Shown: positions 21,886 to 30,430, counted from the first letter of the stretch. The stretch is DNA of 34,017 bases from a virus (IMGVR_UViG_3300022602_000265:1-34017); one strand, 5' to 3'. Translations and numbers: made by a program. Notes: a model not told the origin generated them from the letters alone.

Positions 21886-23471
21886 TGTTGAACACTCGGG
21901 GACAGAACTTGGCCGGCAGCCTGGGTGGTCAGTGGCAGCGCGTTAACTCCGGTCCTTTGGGGAACCTTGACCCCACGGCGCAGCATTTGAGATGCGAGCG
22001 CATTGGTCGATGGCGCGACAACAAAATTATTGAGCAGTCCACCAACACCCTTGGCGGTGGAACGTTCAGCCGTGCCAGAATCCGGGATGAGATCCCGCAT
22101 CACCGTATGATTGCGCTCGGCAAATGGTTGAAGCAGCGCATCGCCCGCCGCGTAAACCTTGTGCCTGACACCTCCAGCCTGCCGCTTTACCTCGCTGAGA
22201 AGATCACCAGTGCTGAAGATGCCTTCGCTGTTCAACCGCCGAGCCGATGCCTCTTCGACTCGAGTGAGCATCGCATAAGATTTATTGGTTGCCCGCAATG
22301 CATCCCTGACACCGGGGTCCGAATGCCGTTCAGCAGCGGACCTAAGGGCCATTTGCACATTGGACAATTCATCGCCCAGCAGTTGCTGCGCGGTGTCACC
22401 AGAACGCTTGTATATTCTGGAAAGATGCCCGACCTGCGATTCAATGTCTTTGAATGTCTGGCCGTCAATCCGATCGCCGGGCTTGAGACGCTTCAGGACG
22501 CGGCCATTGATGATCGCTTCCAATTGCTTTTCTTGCGCGGGCGGAAGTTCAGCGCCTCCCGCTCTGATCACGCTCAGATCGTGGACAAACTCATCATCGG
22601 CCTTGACCTTGATCTTAGGAATGATCTTTTCGTATTGATCGCTTAGAATTTGCTGAAGTTTTGCAATTCCTTCCCGCCCGACTTTGCCTGTGTACTTGAT
22701 CCCGAGGGGCTCCAACACTTGATTATAAGCGGCGACGTTCATGCTGCGAACAGAACGATCTTCCTCCTGGCGGATGGCCTGGCTGACAAACGGATTGCTC
22801 TTCGCACGTTGTTCGGCCCGCGCCAAAGCGCCGCCCGCGCGGCGACCCGGCGTGAGATAAATTCCTTGAGACTCCATGTCAGCGACATGCTGCGGATTGA
22901 TTTCAAACGTTTCTGCTTCCCAAGGTTCACGCACCGGCGGCTTCACGACACCTTTCAGCGCGTTCTTTCCAGCCGACACAGCACCGCCAAGGCCAGCCTC
23001 CAGGATGCGACCTCCCATGACACCAGCAGCGCCTTCGGGAACATCCAGAGCCGCACGTTTGGCTTGTTCAGCAAGCGTGGTTCTTGGGGCAGCACCAGAT
23101 TGCTGAGTGGCCCAATCGTATAACTGACCGCCAAGGCCAGCGCCCAGACCGACACCCGCAGCCTCCGTTGCTATACCGCCAAGACCAAGCGTCGGGATTG
23201 CCGCCACTCCAGCTTCCGGCAATGCCAATGCGCCACCGATGATTCCGCCCGCACCCGTCGCGAGTGCTCGACCCGTGTCGCGCCATTTATCGCTGAGCGG
23301 TTGCGCTCGTGACACCGGCTGAGCCTTTTTGACCGGCAGACCAATCTTGGCCTTGAATTGATCCTCCGGCAGATCGGCGTAATATTTCTTGTGCAGCGCC
23401 TCCGCCAGCTGGTCATCTGACAGGTCACTGTACTGCGGGAATTTCTGGCGAACTTCTGCGATTGTAGGCAT
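21882..23471 (-). CDS. Ejection (DNA transfer) protein, gp16-like position (529 aa)
   Basis: The N-terminus has MPTIAEVRQKFPQYSDLSDD and then LAEALHKKYYADLPEDQFKA, a short motif frequent at the start of podoviral internal virion proteins. Next is a Gly/Ala-rich membrane-active region (about 70-115: GGIIGGALALPEAGVAAIPT), then long helices rich in charged residues. These proteins are stored in the head and ejected into the cell envelope to make the DNA conduit. It is third in a run of three, matching P22 gp7-gp20-gp16 order. Individual equivalence is inferred from order. Confidence 0.8.
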   Translation of the reverse strand: MPTIAEVRQKFPQYSDLSDDQLAEALHKKYYADLPEDQFKAKIGLPVKKAQPVSRAQPLSDKWRDTGRALATGAGGIIGGALALPEAGVAAIPTLGLGGIATEAAGVGLGAGLGGQLYDWATQQSGAAPRTTLAEQAKRAALDVPEGAAGVMGGRILEAGLGGAVSAGKNALKGVVKPPVREPWEAETFEINPQHVADMESQGIYLTPGRRAGGALARAEQRAKSNPFVSQAIRQEEDRSVRSMNVAAYNQVLEPLGIKYTGKVGREGIAKLQQILSDQYEKIIPKIKVKADDEFVHDLSVIRAGGAELPPAQEKQLEAIINGRVLKRLKPGDRIDGQTFKDIESQVGHLSRIYKRSGDTAQQLLGDELSNVQMALRSAAERHSDPGVRDALRATNKSYAMLTRVEEASARRLNSEGIFSTGDLLSEVKRQAGGVRHKVYAAGDALLQPFAERNHTVMRDLIPDSGTAERSTAKGVGGLLNNFVVAPSTNALASQMLRRGVKVPQRTGVNALPLTTQAAGQVLSPSVQQ

Positions 23472-24802
23472 CAGCGAATCCCCAGCGGATCTTCTTTACC
23501 GGCAGCCGCAGCGCCCTCAACCGCGCCCATACGGCTGGCCGAAGCTTTTTCGGCGATGTCGGTCTCTTTCTTGATCTGCGCCACGAGAGCATCAACCTGG
23601 CCAGAAGCAAGATACGGAGCAATCAGTTTCCGCGTGACGGCCTTGTCGCTTTCCTTCGGCGTTCCTCGAGACTTGAGCGCCGCCCACTCGGACGCGAGGA
23701 AGTCAGCCGATGCCAGCGCGGCTGTAATTTCTGGGTTGCCGGTTTCAAATTGTCCGCCCTGGACAAACCTGTTGAGTAGCGGGCTTGGCACCTTAACGTT
23801 TAGGGCGCTCTGCGTTTCGCGGAAATTGTCAGCAGCTTGACGAACCGTCGGGATGACGTACTCCATGGAACCGGCCAGCTTGCCGGTGGTGCGAGCCTCT
23901 GCGGTTTCAGCAGCCAAGCCCATCTTGGCACGGTTCAATTGGTCGGGCGTGATACCGCGACCAGCCGCAGTCTTCGCCAGCAGATTGTTCAGTTTCTCAA
24001 GGTTCTTTGCGCCTTGAGTCCCGCGCCCATAGCCCTGGAACGCAGTGGTGTCGCCGCTGAGATAACGATCCACGGCAAACTGAGCGCCTTCATCCGTCAG
24101 GCCGCCCGCTTCCTTTTCCTTGGCGGTGCGTTCTTCGCGAGACTCTCGGCGTTGTTCAACCGCCAGACGTCCACGTTCAACCGCCAGCTTGCCGGTCTCA
24201 ATCTTTTCTTTGAAGCCTTGTTCCCGCCTCTTTTCCTGACGGTCGAGATAATCCTTGGAAGCAACGGAGAACACGCCAGGATCAAACTGACGGGGCATCT
24301 TGTGGCCCTTGGGCGCAATCTCACTGAGGTCGGCAAAGTCCTGATCCCAGACCTTCTGCGCGGCTGCTTGCTTCTCACCAACAGAACCTTTTGTGCTGGT
24401 ATAAGCTTCCATGGCTCGGCCGGCAGCGTCGTGCTGGGCTTCCTCAAACTTCATCATCCGCTCGGATTCCTTAGCATCCGTTTCGGCTTGAAACTTCGCA
24501 GTTTCAGCAACCGACTTGTCCATCAGCTGGTTTGCGGTGACCAGTTTGGAATAGGCGTCGAAATCCACACCTCGGATTTTGGCAAGCGTGTTCGTATCCA
24601 CCTTCTCGCCAGGCTTGAAATCGCTTTGCGCCAACAGGTCTTGGATCGCATTGGCCTTCTGCGAAGCAGCTTGCGCCGCCTGCATTTCCATCTGCTGGGC
24701 TTTTAGTTGTTGCAGCATGTTCGCTTGTTTCATCGCATTCGACGGATCGAATTGCTGAAACTGCGTGTTCAACATGCCGTAGATTGAGGTGTCGAGCGCC
24801 AT
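23471..24802 (-). CDS. Ejection protein, coiled-coil, gp20-like position (443 aa)
   Basis: A highly helical, Gln/Ala/Lys/Glu-rich product. The N-terminal ~70 residues include LQQLKAQQMEMQAAQAASQK, and the middle is a long charged coil (ETGKLAVERGRLAVEQRRES). No enzymatic motif is visible. It lies 2 nt after the gp7-like gene and overlaps the next gene by 1 nt. Length and composition are comparable to P22 gp20 (about 471 aa). Role in building the ejection tube is inferred. Confidence 0.75.
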   Translation of the reverse strand: MALDTSIYGMLNTQFQQFDPSNAMKQANMLQQLKAQQMEMQAAQAASQKANAIQDLLAQSDFKPGEKVDTNTLAKIRGVDFDAYSKLVTANQLMDKSVAETAKFQAETDAKESERMMKFEEAQHDAAGRAMEAYTSTKGSVGEKQAAAQKVWDQDFADLSEIAPKGHKMPRQFDPGVFSVASKDYLDRQEKRREQGFKEKIETGKLAVERGRLAVEQRRESREERTAKEKEAGGLTDEGAQFAVDRYLSGDTTAFQGYGRGTQGAKNLEKLNNLLAKTAAGRGITPDQLNRAKMGLAAETAEARTTGKLAGSMEYVIPTVRQAADNFRETQSALNVKVPSPLLNRFVQGGQFETGNPEITAALASADFLASEWAALKSRGTPKESDKAVTRKLIAPYLASGQVDALVAQIKKETDIAEKASASRMGAVEGAAAAGKEDPLGIR

Positions 24803-24804
24803 GA

Positions 24805-25605
24805 TCAGCCCCCAGTAAACGTGAAGTCAAGCGGGCTTGAGGCCAGAGGAGCGCCGGTCATGGCATAATTGGGCGACACAATCGGGTTGCCGCCGCCAAA
24901 CACGCCGCCAGAACCGCCGTAAAGCTGCTGCATCAGATAGGCGTTGGACAATGAACTGGCCCCGCCGCTTAAGGCGCCGGTCAAGGCGTTTGCTCCGGCA
25001 ATGCCAGCAGCACCTTGCACGTTAGCCGCGCCCATCAGGTTTTGACCGGCTTGCGTTGCGTATTGTTGTTGGGCAGCGCCCACTCCAGCCGCCGACGCCT
25101 GACCAATGCCGGTCAGACCCATCAGCTGGTTATATTGCTGTTGCTGTTGGGCTTGGTAGTTTTGAAGTTGCTGTTGGTAATCCATCTGGGCTAGACCCTG
25201 ACCCTGCTGTTGCAGCGCAAGCAATTGGTTGCCGCCAAGCCCGCCCGTGCGGGAGGCTGCATTCTGTGCGGATTGCAGACCTTGTTGCAGTTCAAACTGG
25301 TAAGCGGGCGAGGCTTGGAATTGCTGTTGGCTGAACGGGGTGTTTAACGCGCCCTGACCAATTGCACCCGTAGAACCCGGCATCAGGCCTAAGCCCTGTT
25401 GCAGTGCGGTGATGGCGGGCAGGCCAGCCTGTTGATACGGGGCGAGGTTGGCTTGTTGTTGAGCCAGCGCCTGCGCTTGAAGTTGGTTTGCCTGTTGTGC
25501 GGATGCCGCCTGTTGCGATGCAGCGTCCGACGCTGCGCCTGACGCAATCAGTGAACTTCCAACTGTGGCGGTGGCCATCAGAGCGGCAGCGGCAAAGAAA
25601 GGCAT
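24805..25605 (-). CDS. Ejection protein, Ala/Gln-rich, gp7-like position (266 aa)
   Basis: Starts MPFFAAAALMATATVGSSLI, a hydrophobic N-terminal segment, followed by a very Ala/Gln-rich helical stretch (QQAASAQQANQLQAQALAQQ) and a Gly/Ala-rich second half (ANVQGAAGIAGANALTGALS). Such composition is typical of small podoviral ejection proteins. AAGGA lies 7 nt before the ATG at 25605. It comes directly after the sulfotransferase-like gene. P22 gp7 is processed at its N-terminus; whether that happens here cannot be seen. Confidence 0.75.
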   Translation of the reverse strand: MPFFAAAALMATATVGSSLIASGAASDAASQQAASAQQANQLQAQALAQQQANLAPYQQAGLPAITALQQGLGLMPGSTGAIGQGALNTPFSQQQFQASPAYQFELQQGLQSAQNAASRTGGLGGNQLLALQQQGQGLAQMDYQQQLQNYQAQQQQQYNQLMGLTGIGQASAAGVGAAQQQYATQAGQNLMGAANVQGAAGIAGANALTGALSGGASSLSNAYLMQQLYGGSGGVFGGGNPIVSPNYAMTGAPLASSPLDFTFTGG

Positions 25606-25608
25606 TGT

Positions 25609-26160
25609 CTATTCCTTCAATTCGTCAGGCACCCACCATTCGTTTACGCCGTGCGCCATTTTGACGTTATAGCAAAAATCTGATTGGATGTTCAGATGCA
25701 TAAGTTGATGCAGCATCGGCTGGGAGGTTCCCGGTGTCAGCCAGTCAAGAGCATCCGAGATCGTCCAATAGTCCAGCTCCTCATACGGGATCACCCTGAC
25801 CAATGGGTGGTCCTCGTAGATTCGCAGCATGTCCTGGAGAGCATCCAGACGACGACGCAAGCGTGGGCTGGATATCCCGAACTGATTGAGGCTTGTCTCC
25901 ACCTGATCCACCGACCGGCGGATAATCAATGTCCTCGGGCGGAGTTCATCCAAGATTGAAGGCAGCAGCATTCCCAGACCGGAATCCGAGATGCCCACAT
26001 ACCGAAACTTGCTCTCGGTCCACAGCCGCACCAGCTCGGGCCAATCACTTAGCCAGGCGGTGGGTTCATGATGGCACACGCTTTCGGGTGTGGAAGTCGC
26101 AACAGAGAACCAGGCCGTCCGAGATCTGGGCAGGCCGGTGATGAAGAACGGTGTGCTCAT
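25609..26160 (-). CDS. Sulfotransferase-like protein in the tail operon (183 aa)
   Basis: From the ATG at 26160 (ATGA junction) the protein starts MSTPFFITGLPRSRTAWFSV; ITGLPRSRTAW resembles the P-loop-like PAPS-binding loop of sulfotransferases. The segment TLIIRRSVDQVETSLNQFGI at about 83-102 has the Arg and Ser arrangement of the second PAPS site. An acidic helix-rich C-terminal part follows. The frame is open further upstream to 26337, but that overlaps the 71-aa gene. It is small for the family (usually 250 aa or more), so it may be minimal or divergent. It occupies the slot where P22 has gp26/gp14. Activity is inferred. Confidence 0.65.
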   Translation of the reverse strand: MSTPFFITGLPRSRTAWFSVATSTPESVCHHEPTAWLSDWPELVRLWTESKFRYVGISDSGLGMLLPSILDELRPRTLIIRRSVDQVETSLNQFGISSPRLRRRLDALQDMLRIYEDHPLVRVIPYEELDYWTISDALDWLTPGTSQPMLHQLMHLNIQSDFCYNVKMAHGVNEWWVPDELKE

Positions 26161-26372
26161 GGACCCGTCAGCGCCGCAATGATGGCGTTGACCGCAGTGA
26201 CAATCTGCGTGGTGGTTGGGCTGGCTGGCAGCGGGGTGATAGCAGAACAGGACTTCTGCAAATTGCTCACCGCATTGGCCAGCGTGACGTTGTATTGGTA
26301 GTAGGCCGGCACCGGCTGACCATTGGGCTGCACCCATGGGCTAGGCGCGACTGGGGATACCTTGACAACCAT
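26157..26372 (-). CDS. Small protein after the gp10-like gene (71 aa)
   Basis: Reads MVVKVSPVAPSPWVQPNGQP then VPAYYQYNVTLANAVSNLQK and ends ATAI-type hydrophobics (IVTAVNAIIAALTGP). The N-terminus is Pro-rich and the second half is a single helix. It overlaps gp10-like by 1 nt and the sulfotransferase-like gene by 4 nt. Position corresponds to the needle (gp26) in P22, but it is far too short for that trimeric coiled coil. Function unknown. Confidence 0.7.
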   Translation of the reverse strand: MVVKVSPVAPSPWVQPNGQPVPAYYQYNVTLANAVSNLQKSCSAITPLPASPTTTQIVTAVNAIIAALTGP

Positions 26373-27787
26373 CAGCCAATCTCCGCAGACAGCAGAGCCA
26401 CCTTGTAGGGATCGGTGGACGATAGCTCAAAGATCCGATCTTGAGCCAATCCCCGGCGCTCAATCCCGAGCCGGTTGAACTTGATCCGTTGCGCGGTCTG
26501 ACCGATCAAACCCACAGGCTGAAAGAACTCTGACGTGAAGCTGGAAGAGTCAAAACTCTGGCGCAGCATCATCTGCGGATTGGCAACGGTGGAATAGTTC
26601 CCGGTGTCAGCCTGTATCTCAAGCCAAGAGATGCGGAAGGCATTGGCCGTGGTCTGGGGAAGCGCCCGCCAGCTCCGCAGCCATTTCCTCTGCTGACCGG
26701 CGTCAGTGTAAGTGTTGAGGTTGTAGGCATAAAGCTTGCCAGCGTTGTAATCCCCCACCACAACCTTGCCCGCGAAGAACTGACAGGTTGCCGTCTGGTG
26801 ACGGGAGAAGTTGCCGTTGCTGAACGCAAGCCGCTTGTGCCAGGCGGGATATCCCAGCTGCCTCGTTGCAGTCAGGTCCAGCACCCAGGTCTCATTACCC
26901 GAGGGGAAAGTGATCTGATAGAAGTAGTGGCCTTCCTGCTGGTAGGCGTAGGCGATGGCATCCGTCAGCGTGGGGTACTGAGCCGTGGCGTATTCCATGC
27001 CATGGGTCGAGACCCGTTCCGGCTGATACCCGTTTGCGAGATAGACCACGCCTTGGCCCTGGTCGTTCTGCGAGAGCCACAGGAGGTTGTCACCGACATT
27101 GCAGATCGAACCTTGCGCAATGCACCCGATCTCAAGCGACACACCGTCTAGGCGCTGGAAGGCAAACGGGGAAAGACCGGCATTCACCCACACAAACGTC
27201 CCGCGTTCCTTGAACACGTATATCTGCCGGTGAAGCTCGCCGATGCCGACGATGTTGGAGAGCTTGCCGTTTTCCACGCCGTAGTTCAGCGCCGGCCAGC
27301 TGGTCAGGTCGTTGATGGATGATTGCCAGATGTTGGACGTTCCGTTCTGACTGACAACACCGAAGCCGTCCTGGTACACCGCAAGGCCGGGATTGCTGAA
27401 TGGCAACGTGATGGAGTTAAGCGCACCGTTGACGATGCTATATCCCGCAATGCCATCAAACAGCGCCACCTGAGTCGCGTTGGCGATCATGGAGACCTGA
27501 CCGGAACCCGTCGCGATATTCCCAAGCAGCGACACGTTGAAGTTTGAGGTGACGATATAAACGCCCGTCCCCGACACCACGTACAGGTTGCCGTTGAAGG
27601 TCAGCATGCCACGAATGGGGCCATTGCCCACCGTTGCCAGGAGATCTAGACCCGGTGTGCCATAGAACGCACCGACTTGTGCGCCTTGCTTGGTCTCTAC
27701 GATCTCGGGATAAAGGTTGATGCACTGCTCAAGCGACAGGTCCCGCGAGCGGGAGACGTAGGCCGTGCCAAGGAAGGGGGTCTTCAT
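26372..27787 (-). CDS. Packaged-DNA stabilisation / tail hub protein, P22 gp10-like (471 aa)
   Basis: P22 gp10 closes the portal channel with gp4 and gp26 and carries the tailspikes; it is 472 aa, nearly the same length. The protein starts MKTPFLGTAYVSRSRDLSLE with QCINLYPEIVETKQG, the usual opening of this family, and has a beta-propeller-like body with repeated segments (NGNLYVVSGTGVYIVTSN, RQIYVFKERGTFVWVNAG, LDLTATRQLGYPAWHKRLAF). It overlaps the 84-aa gene as ATGA. Order after gp4-like and before the ejection genes matches P22. Confident family call. Confidence 0.92.
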   Translation of the reverse strand: MKTPFLGTAYVSRSRDLSLEQCINLYPEIVETKQGAQVGAFYGTPGLDLLATVGNGPIRGMLTFNGNLYVVSGTGVYIVTSNFNVSLLGNIATGSGQVSMIANATQVALFDGIAGYSIVNGALNSITLPFSNPGLAVYQDGFGVVSQNGTSNIWQSSINDLTSWPALNYGVENGKLSNIVGIGELHRQIYVFKERGTFVWVNAGLSPFAFQRLDGVSLEIGCIAQGSICNVGDNLLWLSQNDQGQGVVYLANGYQPERVSTHGMEYATAQYPTLTDAIAYAYQQEGHYFYQITFPSGNETWVLDLTATRQLGYPAWHKRLAFSNGNFSRHQTATCQFFAGKVVVGDYNAGKLYAYNLNTYTDAGQQRKWLRSWRALPQTTANAFRISWLEIQADTGNYSTVANPQMMLRQSFDSSSFTSEFFQPVGLIGQTAQRIKFNRLGIERRGLAQDRIFELSSTDPYKVALLSAEIG

Positions 27788-28038
27788 TCACCCTCCATCC
27801 AATGATTGAGATATCGTGCCTGCAAGCCCGTCAGAGCCGCCAGCATGACATGCGTGCCCGCATTGTCCCCATGACACCAGCCTAACGTCGTGTCCCTGTT
27901 GGGAGCCGCGTAGGCGTAAGCGATGGCCACAATCTCGCCACGCTTGGCTTCTTCCAGAATGCGTTCGAGATCCGCTACAATGTCAGCATCTGCTGTACCG
28001 GGAGGAACTCTGCCAAATGGCGAGATGACTTCACCCAT
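27784..28038 (-). CDS. Small protein between HNH endonuclease and gp10-like gene (84 aa)
   Basis: Reads MGEVISPFGRVPPGTADADI, then a helix and beta segments EIVAIAYAYAAPNRDTTLGW and a C-terminal helix. Phage-encoded small proteins with an IAIAYA strand and a GW turn are common, with no known role. Its ATG follows the HNH stop directly (TAAATG). It ends in ATGA with gp10-like. The gene may have been next to gp4 before the HNH gene entered. Confidence 0.75.
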   Translation of the reverse strand: MGEVISPFGRVPPGTADADIVADLERILEEAKRGEIVAIAYAYAAPNRDTTLGWCHGDNAGTHVMLAALTGLQARYLNHWMEGE

Positions 28039-28560
28039 TTACGTTCCCCACCTTTCATGCGGCCGGCGGTTCTGCGACTGGGTGGCGCAATCGGCCCAGC
28101 GGCAATTTTCAGGCTCATATATACCGTCATTGTTGATGCGGTCCAAGGTGTAACCGGGATGGGGGATCGGCCCCATGTCCTGTAGGAACATTTGGTAGTC
28201 AGCCCAGCGATCACATACGCGAATGCCACGCTCGTAATAGCTTCTCTTCATGGCAGCATTCCGTGCCGAGCATCTGCGGTGCATTGACATCCAGGCGCGA
28301 TATTCTGGCGTCCAGTTTTGGGTTTGCCCTGATCTGGCAGTCGGGATTGCCGGAGTCAGTTTGCGAGCAATCGATATGGGCTTTTGACAGCCGCAGGATT
28401 TGCTTTTCCCTGTTCGCAAAGTTTGCGCGTTAACGGTGCGCTCTACACCGCAATCGCATTTGCAGCGCCACACGCTTTGCCCAAGTTTGTTTGCACCGCC
28501 AAATTCCACGACGGTCCAAGCGCCAATCCGCTTGCCGGTAAGATCGATACGAGCAGACAT
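28039..28560 (-). CDS. HNH homing-type endonuclease with zinc ribbon (173 aa)
   Basis: The start at 28560 (MSARIDLTGKRIGAWTVVEF) has AAAGGAGG 5 nt upstream, the best ribosome-binding site in the region; an in-frame start at 28593 lacks one. Residues ~35-65 have VWRCKCDCGVERTV and SKSCGC, a zinc ribbon seen in phage HNH/AP2-like proteins, and the C-terminal part has YTLDRINNDGIYEPENCRWA, the typical HNH core. Free-standing homing endonucleases of this type sit between late genes without being part of the virion. The 64-nt gap before it (28561-28624) is unusual in this otherwise overlapping operon. Confidence 0.85.
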   Translation of the reverse strand: MSARIDLTGKRIGAWTVVEFGGANKLGQSVWRCKCDCGVERTVNAQTLRTGKSKSCGCQKPISIARKLTPAIPTARSGQTQNWTPEYRAWMSMHRRCSARNAAMKRSYYERGIRVCDRWADYQMFLQDMGPIPHPGYTLDRINNDGIYEPENCRWADCATQSQNRRPHERWGT

Positions 28561-28624
28561 GTAAACCTCCTTTTGATTGTGGGAGGCTAACACTTATACC
28601 GAAACCGCTCAACCCCTTATGGGA

Positions 28625-29359
28625 TCAGGTCCCGCCCGCACGGTCGCGATATATGTTGTAAACTGGAGATGCGCGGCTAACGATCTCGGGATCAAACACG
28701 GCCTTGATCGGCGTCATGTTCGTCCGCTTGATGTTGCCAAGCGCTTTGGCTGCGGAGCGCACCAGCAGGGGATTGGCTTCCGCGTCGGTGAAGTAGGGCT
28801 GAAGCTCAAGGGCGAGGTTCGTCGTGATTGCCAGCTTGTAGCCCAGCGGCAGCGACATGTTCGTCGAGAGTGTGGGAAACTCCTGGAGCTGGAGGTAGCT
28901 GTCAAAGAACAGCGTGTACGCCTGCTGCGGCACTGGGAAGATATTGATGATGCCCAGCGGATATTGCGGGTCATAGAACATGGTGTCGGGGATGTCCGAC
29001 GTGTTGGTCTTGAGACCGATCAGGTTCCACTGATCTTGCGTAATGACCGCGATATCATAGTCGTTGTTGTTGGTGTCGCGGATCCGCGCCCGACCAGGTC
29101 CTTCGGGGATGCGGAGGGGGCGAACCGATACGCCCGTCCCCCCCGTTCCACACGTGTACGCAGCGGTGCCTGGAACGAGAGTGAAGGACTGTTCCAGGTT
29201 GGCATACGTGACAAGGTTCTCATTCGACCATGAGTCCATCAGGTCGTTGAGGACAGACAGGCCAAGCTGCGCGTCGGAGCTATTGAGCGTTTCCGTCGCG
29301 GCATACACCCCAAGCTTCTGAAGTGCGTCAAGGATCAGCTGGCCTGCGTTTACGGTCAT
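28625..29359 (-). CDS. Tail accessory / head-completion protein, P22 gp4-like (244 aa)
   Basis: The protein begins MTVNAGQLILDALQKLGVYA with LNDLMDSWSNENL, a typical opening of podoviral gp4-type head-completion proteins that bind under the portal. Family-like segments follow: FYDPQYPLGIINIFPVPQQ and LPLGYKLAITTNLALELQPY near residues 125-185. At 244 aa it is longer than P22 gp4 (166 aa) but similar to many environmental relatives. It overlaps the preceding gene by ATGA. It should seal the head with the gp10-like protein. Confidence 0.85.
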   Translation of the reverse strand: MTVNAGQLILDALQKLGVYAATETLNSSDAQLGLSVLNDLMDSWSNENLVTYANLEQSFTLVPGTAAYTCGTGGTGVSVRPLRIPEGPGRARIRDTNNNDYDIAVITQDQWNLIGLKTNTSDIPDTMFYDPQYPLGIINIFPVPQQAYTLFFDSYLQLQEFPTLSTNMSLPLGYKLAITTNLALELQPYFTDAEANPLLVRSAAKALGNIKRTNMTPIKAVFDPEIVSRASPVYNIYRDRAGGT

Positions 29360-29709
29360 GACGGTTCTTTCTGCCTACCGCGCTTCGGAGCCAGCTCACG
29401 CTCTTCCTCGGCACTGTGAACGAGCTTGTCACCGACCCACTTGGGATATTCCTCGGGGATGTAGTCCGGTGCCGGAGGAATCGCCGCTGCTTGGGCGAAG
29501 GCTTCCGGCGAAGACGATCCGATGGTGTAATATCCTTGGGCGCGGTGTTGCTCCTCCTGGTCCACATTATACACCAAGACCGGCGGATATTTATCGGGCG
29601 TGCCTTGCCAGTTTGCCTTTTTGTCGGAAAGGTATTCCTCGACCTTTTCCGTCTTTCCCCGCTGGCTGTGCGGGTGATGCATGTGCTTCGGATACTCGTT
29701 GTGTTCCAT
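29356..29709 (-). CDS. Hypothetical acidic/His-rich protein (117 aa) overlapping the glycosyltransferase gene
   Basis: Starts at the ATG at 29709 (MEHNEYPKHMHHPHSQRGKT), with GAGGA 6 nt upstream. It overlaps the preceding gene out of frame by 119 nt. The frame is open up to 29745. The product is charged and Pro/Glu/Gln-rich (EEYPKWVGDKLVHSAEEERE) and probably partly disordered; the HMHHPH cluster is notable. It ends ATGA into gp4-like. Function unknown. Confidence 0.7.
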   Translation of the reverse strand: MEHNEYPKHMHHPHSQRGKTEKVEEYLSDKKANWQGTPDKYPPVLVYNVDQEEQHRAQGYYTIGSSSPEAFAQAAAIPPAPDYIPEEYPKWVGDKLVHSAEEERELAPKRGRQKEPS

Positions 29710-30430
29710 CAATAGTCCTCGCCCGGTCTCTGAAGGTGGAAACACCGTCGGTCAGTGTGCCGGTCCACGTCTTGGACCCACGGTGCTTAAAGGCAATGTC
29801 AGGATCAACCCACATCTCATAGCCACCAGCGGTCAGGGCGTTGGAGAACGCATAGTCCTCGCCCCACCACCACTCATCCGCGCCAGGGCCTGAGTTGAAC
29901 ACGGCGTGGTACTTCACACGCTCGCCGCTGATCTCCACGTCACGGAACACCGGAGCCTTGTAGTACAGGTCCTCCAGCACATGGCGCTTGATACGCAAGA
30001 AGCCTGTAGGGACGTGCGTTGCCATGATCAGGCCATCACGTTCCACCAGCTTGCGAGTGTCTGCATGTGCTGCCAAGGATACCGGCCAGTCGGGCGTGTC
30101 CTGTTTTTTGGGGTAGACGCCGCAGATCACATCTTCCGGGCGGTTCAGAAACTCAATGACCTTGTGTGCCGGCCAGCCGAGGTCGTCATCAAGGAAGAAG
30201 AGATCCGTAGCCGCAGGCGTGTCCAGAAACTCCGCCACCATCTTGCTGCGGGCCTTGGCGATGAATGGGTCACCGCATCGCTGAGCCCAGCCCCTGGTAA
30301 ACCCGGCCTTCTCGCAGGCTGCGTCTGTAGCCAGGGCTGAACGCAAAAAATCCACCGTGACTTTGTGATCTAACGAGGGAGTCGCGAAAATCACGTAGGT
30401 CACGGTGGATATCCAGTCGGGGAGGGACAC
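29591..30430 (-). CDS. GT-A type glycosyltransferase-like protein (279 aa)
   Basis: The core has LFFLDDDLGWPAHKVIEFLN at about 78-97, a DxD-type metal/nucleotide-sugar site, and later EWWWGEDYAFSNALTAGGYE and VDPDIAFKHRG (about 190-220), matching the late acidic and His motifs of GT-A glycosyltransferases. The last ~60 residues are basic and Gly/Lys-rich (PAGKDGKGRGIPFRQKGK) and lie over the next gene in another frame, so they may be a recent extension. The GTG start at 30430 has a weak ribosome-binding site; later GTGs are possible. It may glycosylate a virion protein or host sugar (inference). Confidence 0.8.
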   Translation of the reverse strand: MSLPDWISTVTYVIFATPSLDHKVTVDFLRSALATDAACEKAGFTRGWAQRCGDPFIAKARSKMVAEFLDTPAATDLFFLDDDLGWPAHKVIEFLNRPEDVICGVYPKKQDTPDWPVSLAAHADTRKLVERDGLIMATHVPTGFLRIKRHVLEDLYYKAPVFRDVEISGERVKYHAVFNSGPGADEWWWGEDYAFSNALTAGGYEMWVDPDIAFKHRGSKTWTGTLTDGVSTFRDRARTIDGTQRVSEAHASPAQPAGKDGKGRGIPFRQKGKLARHAR

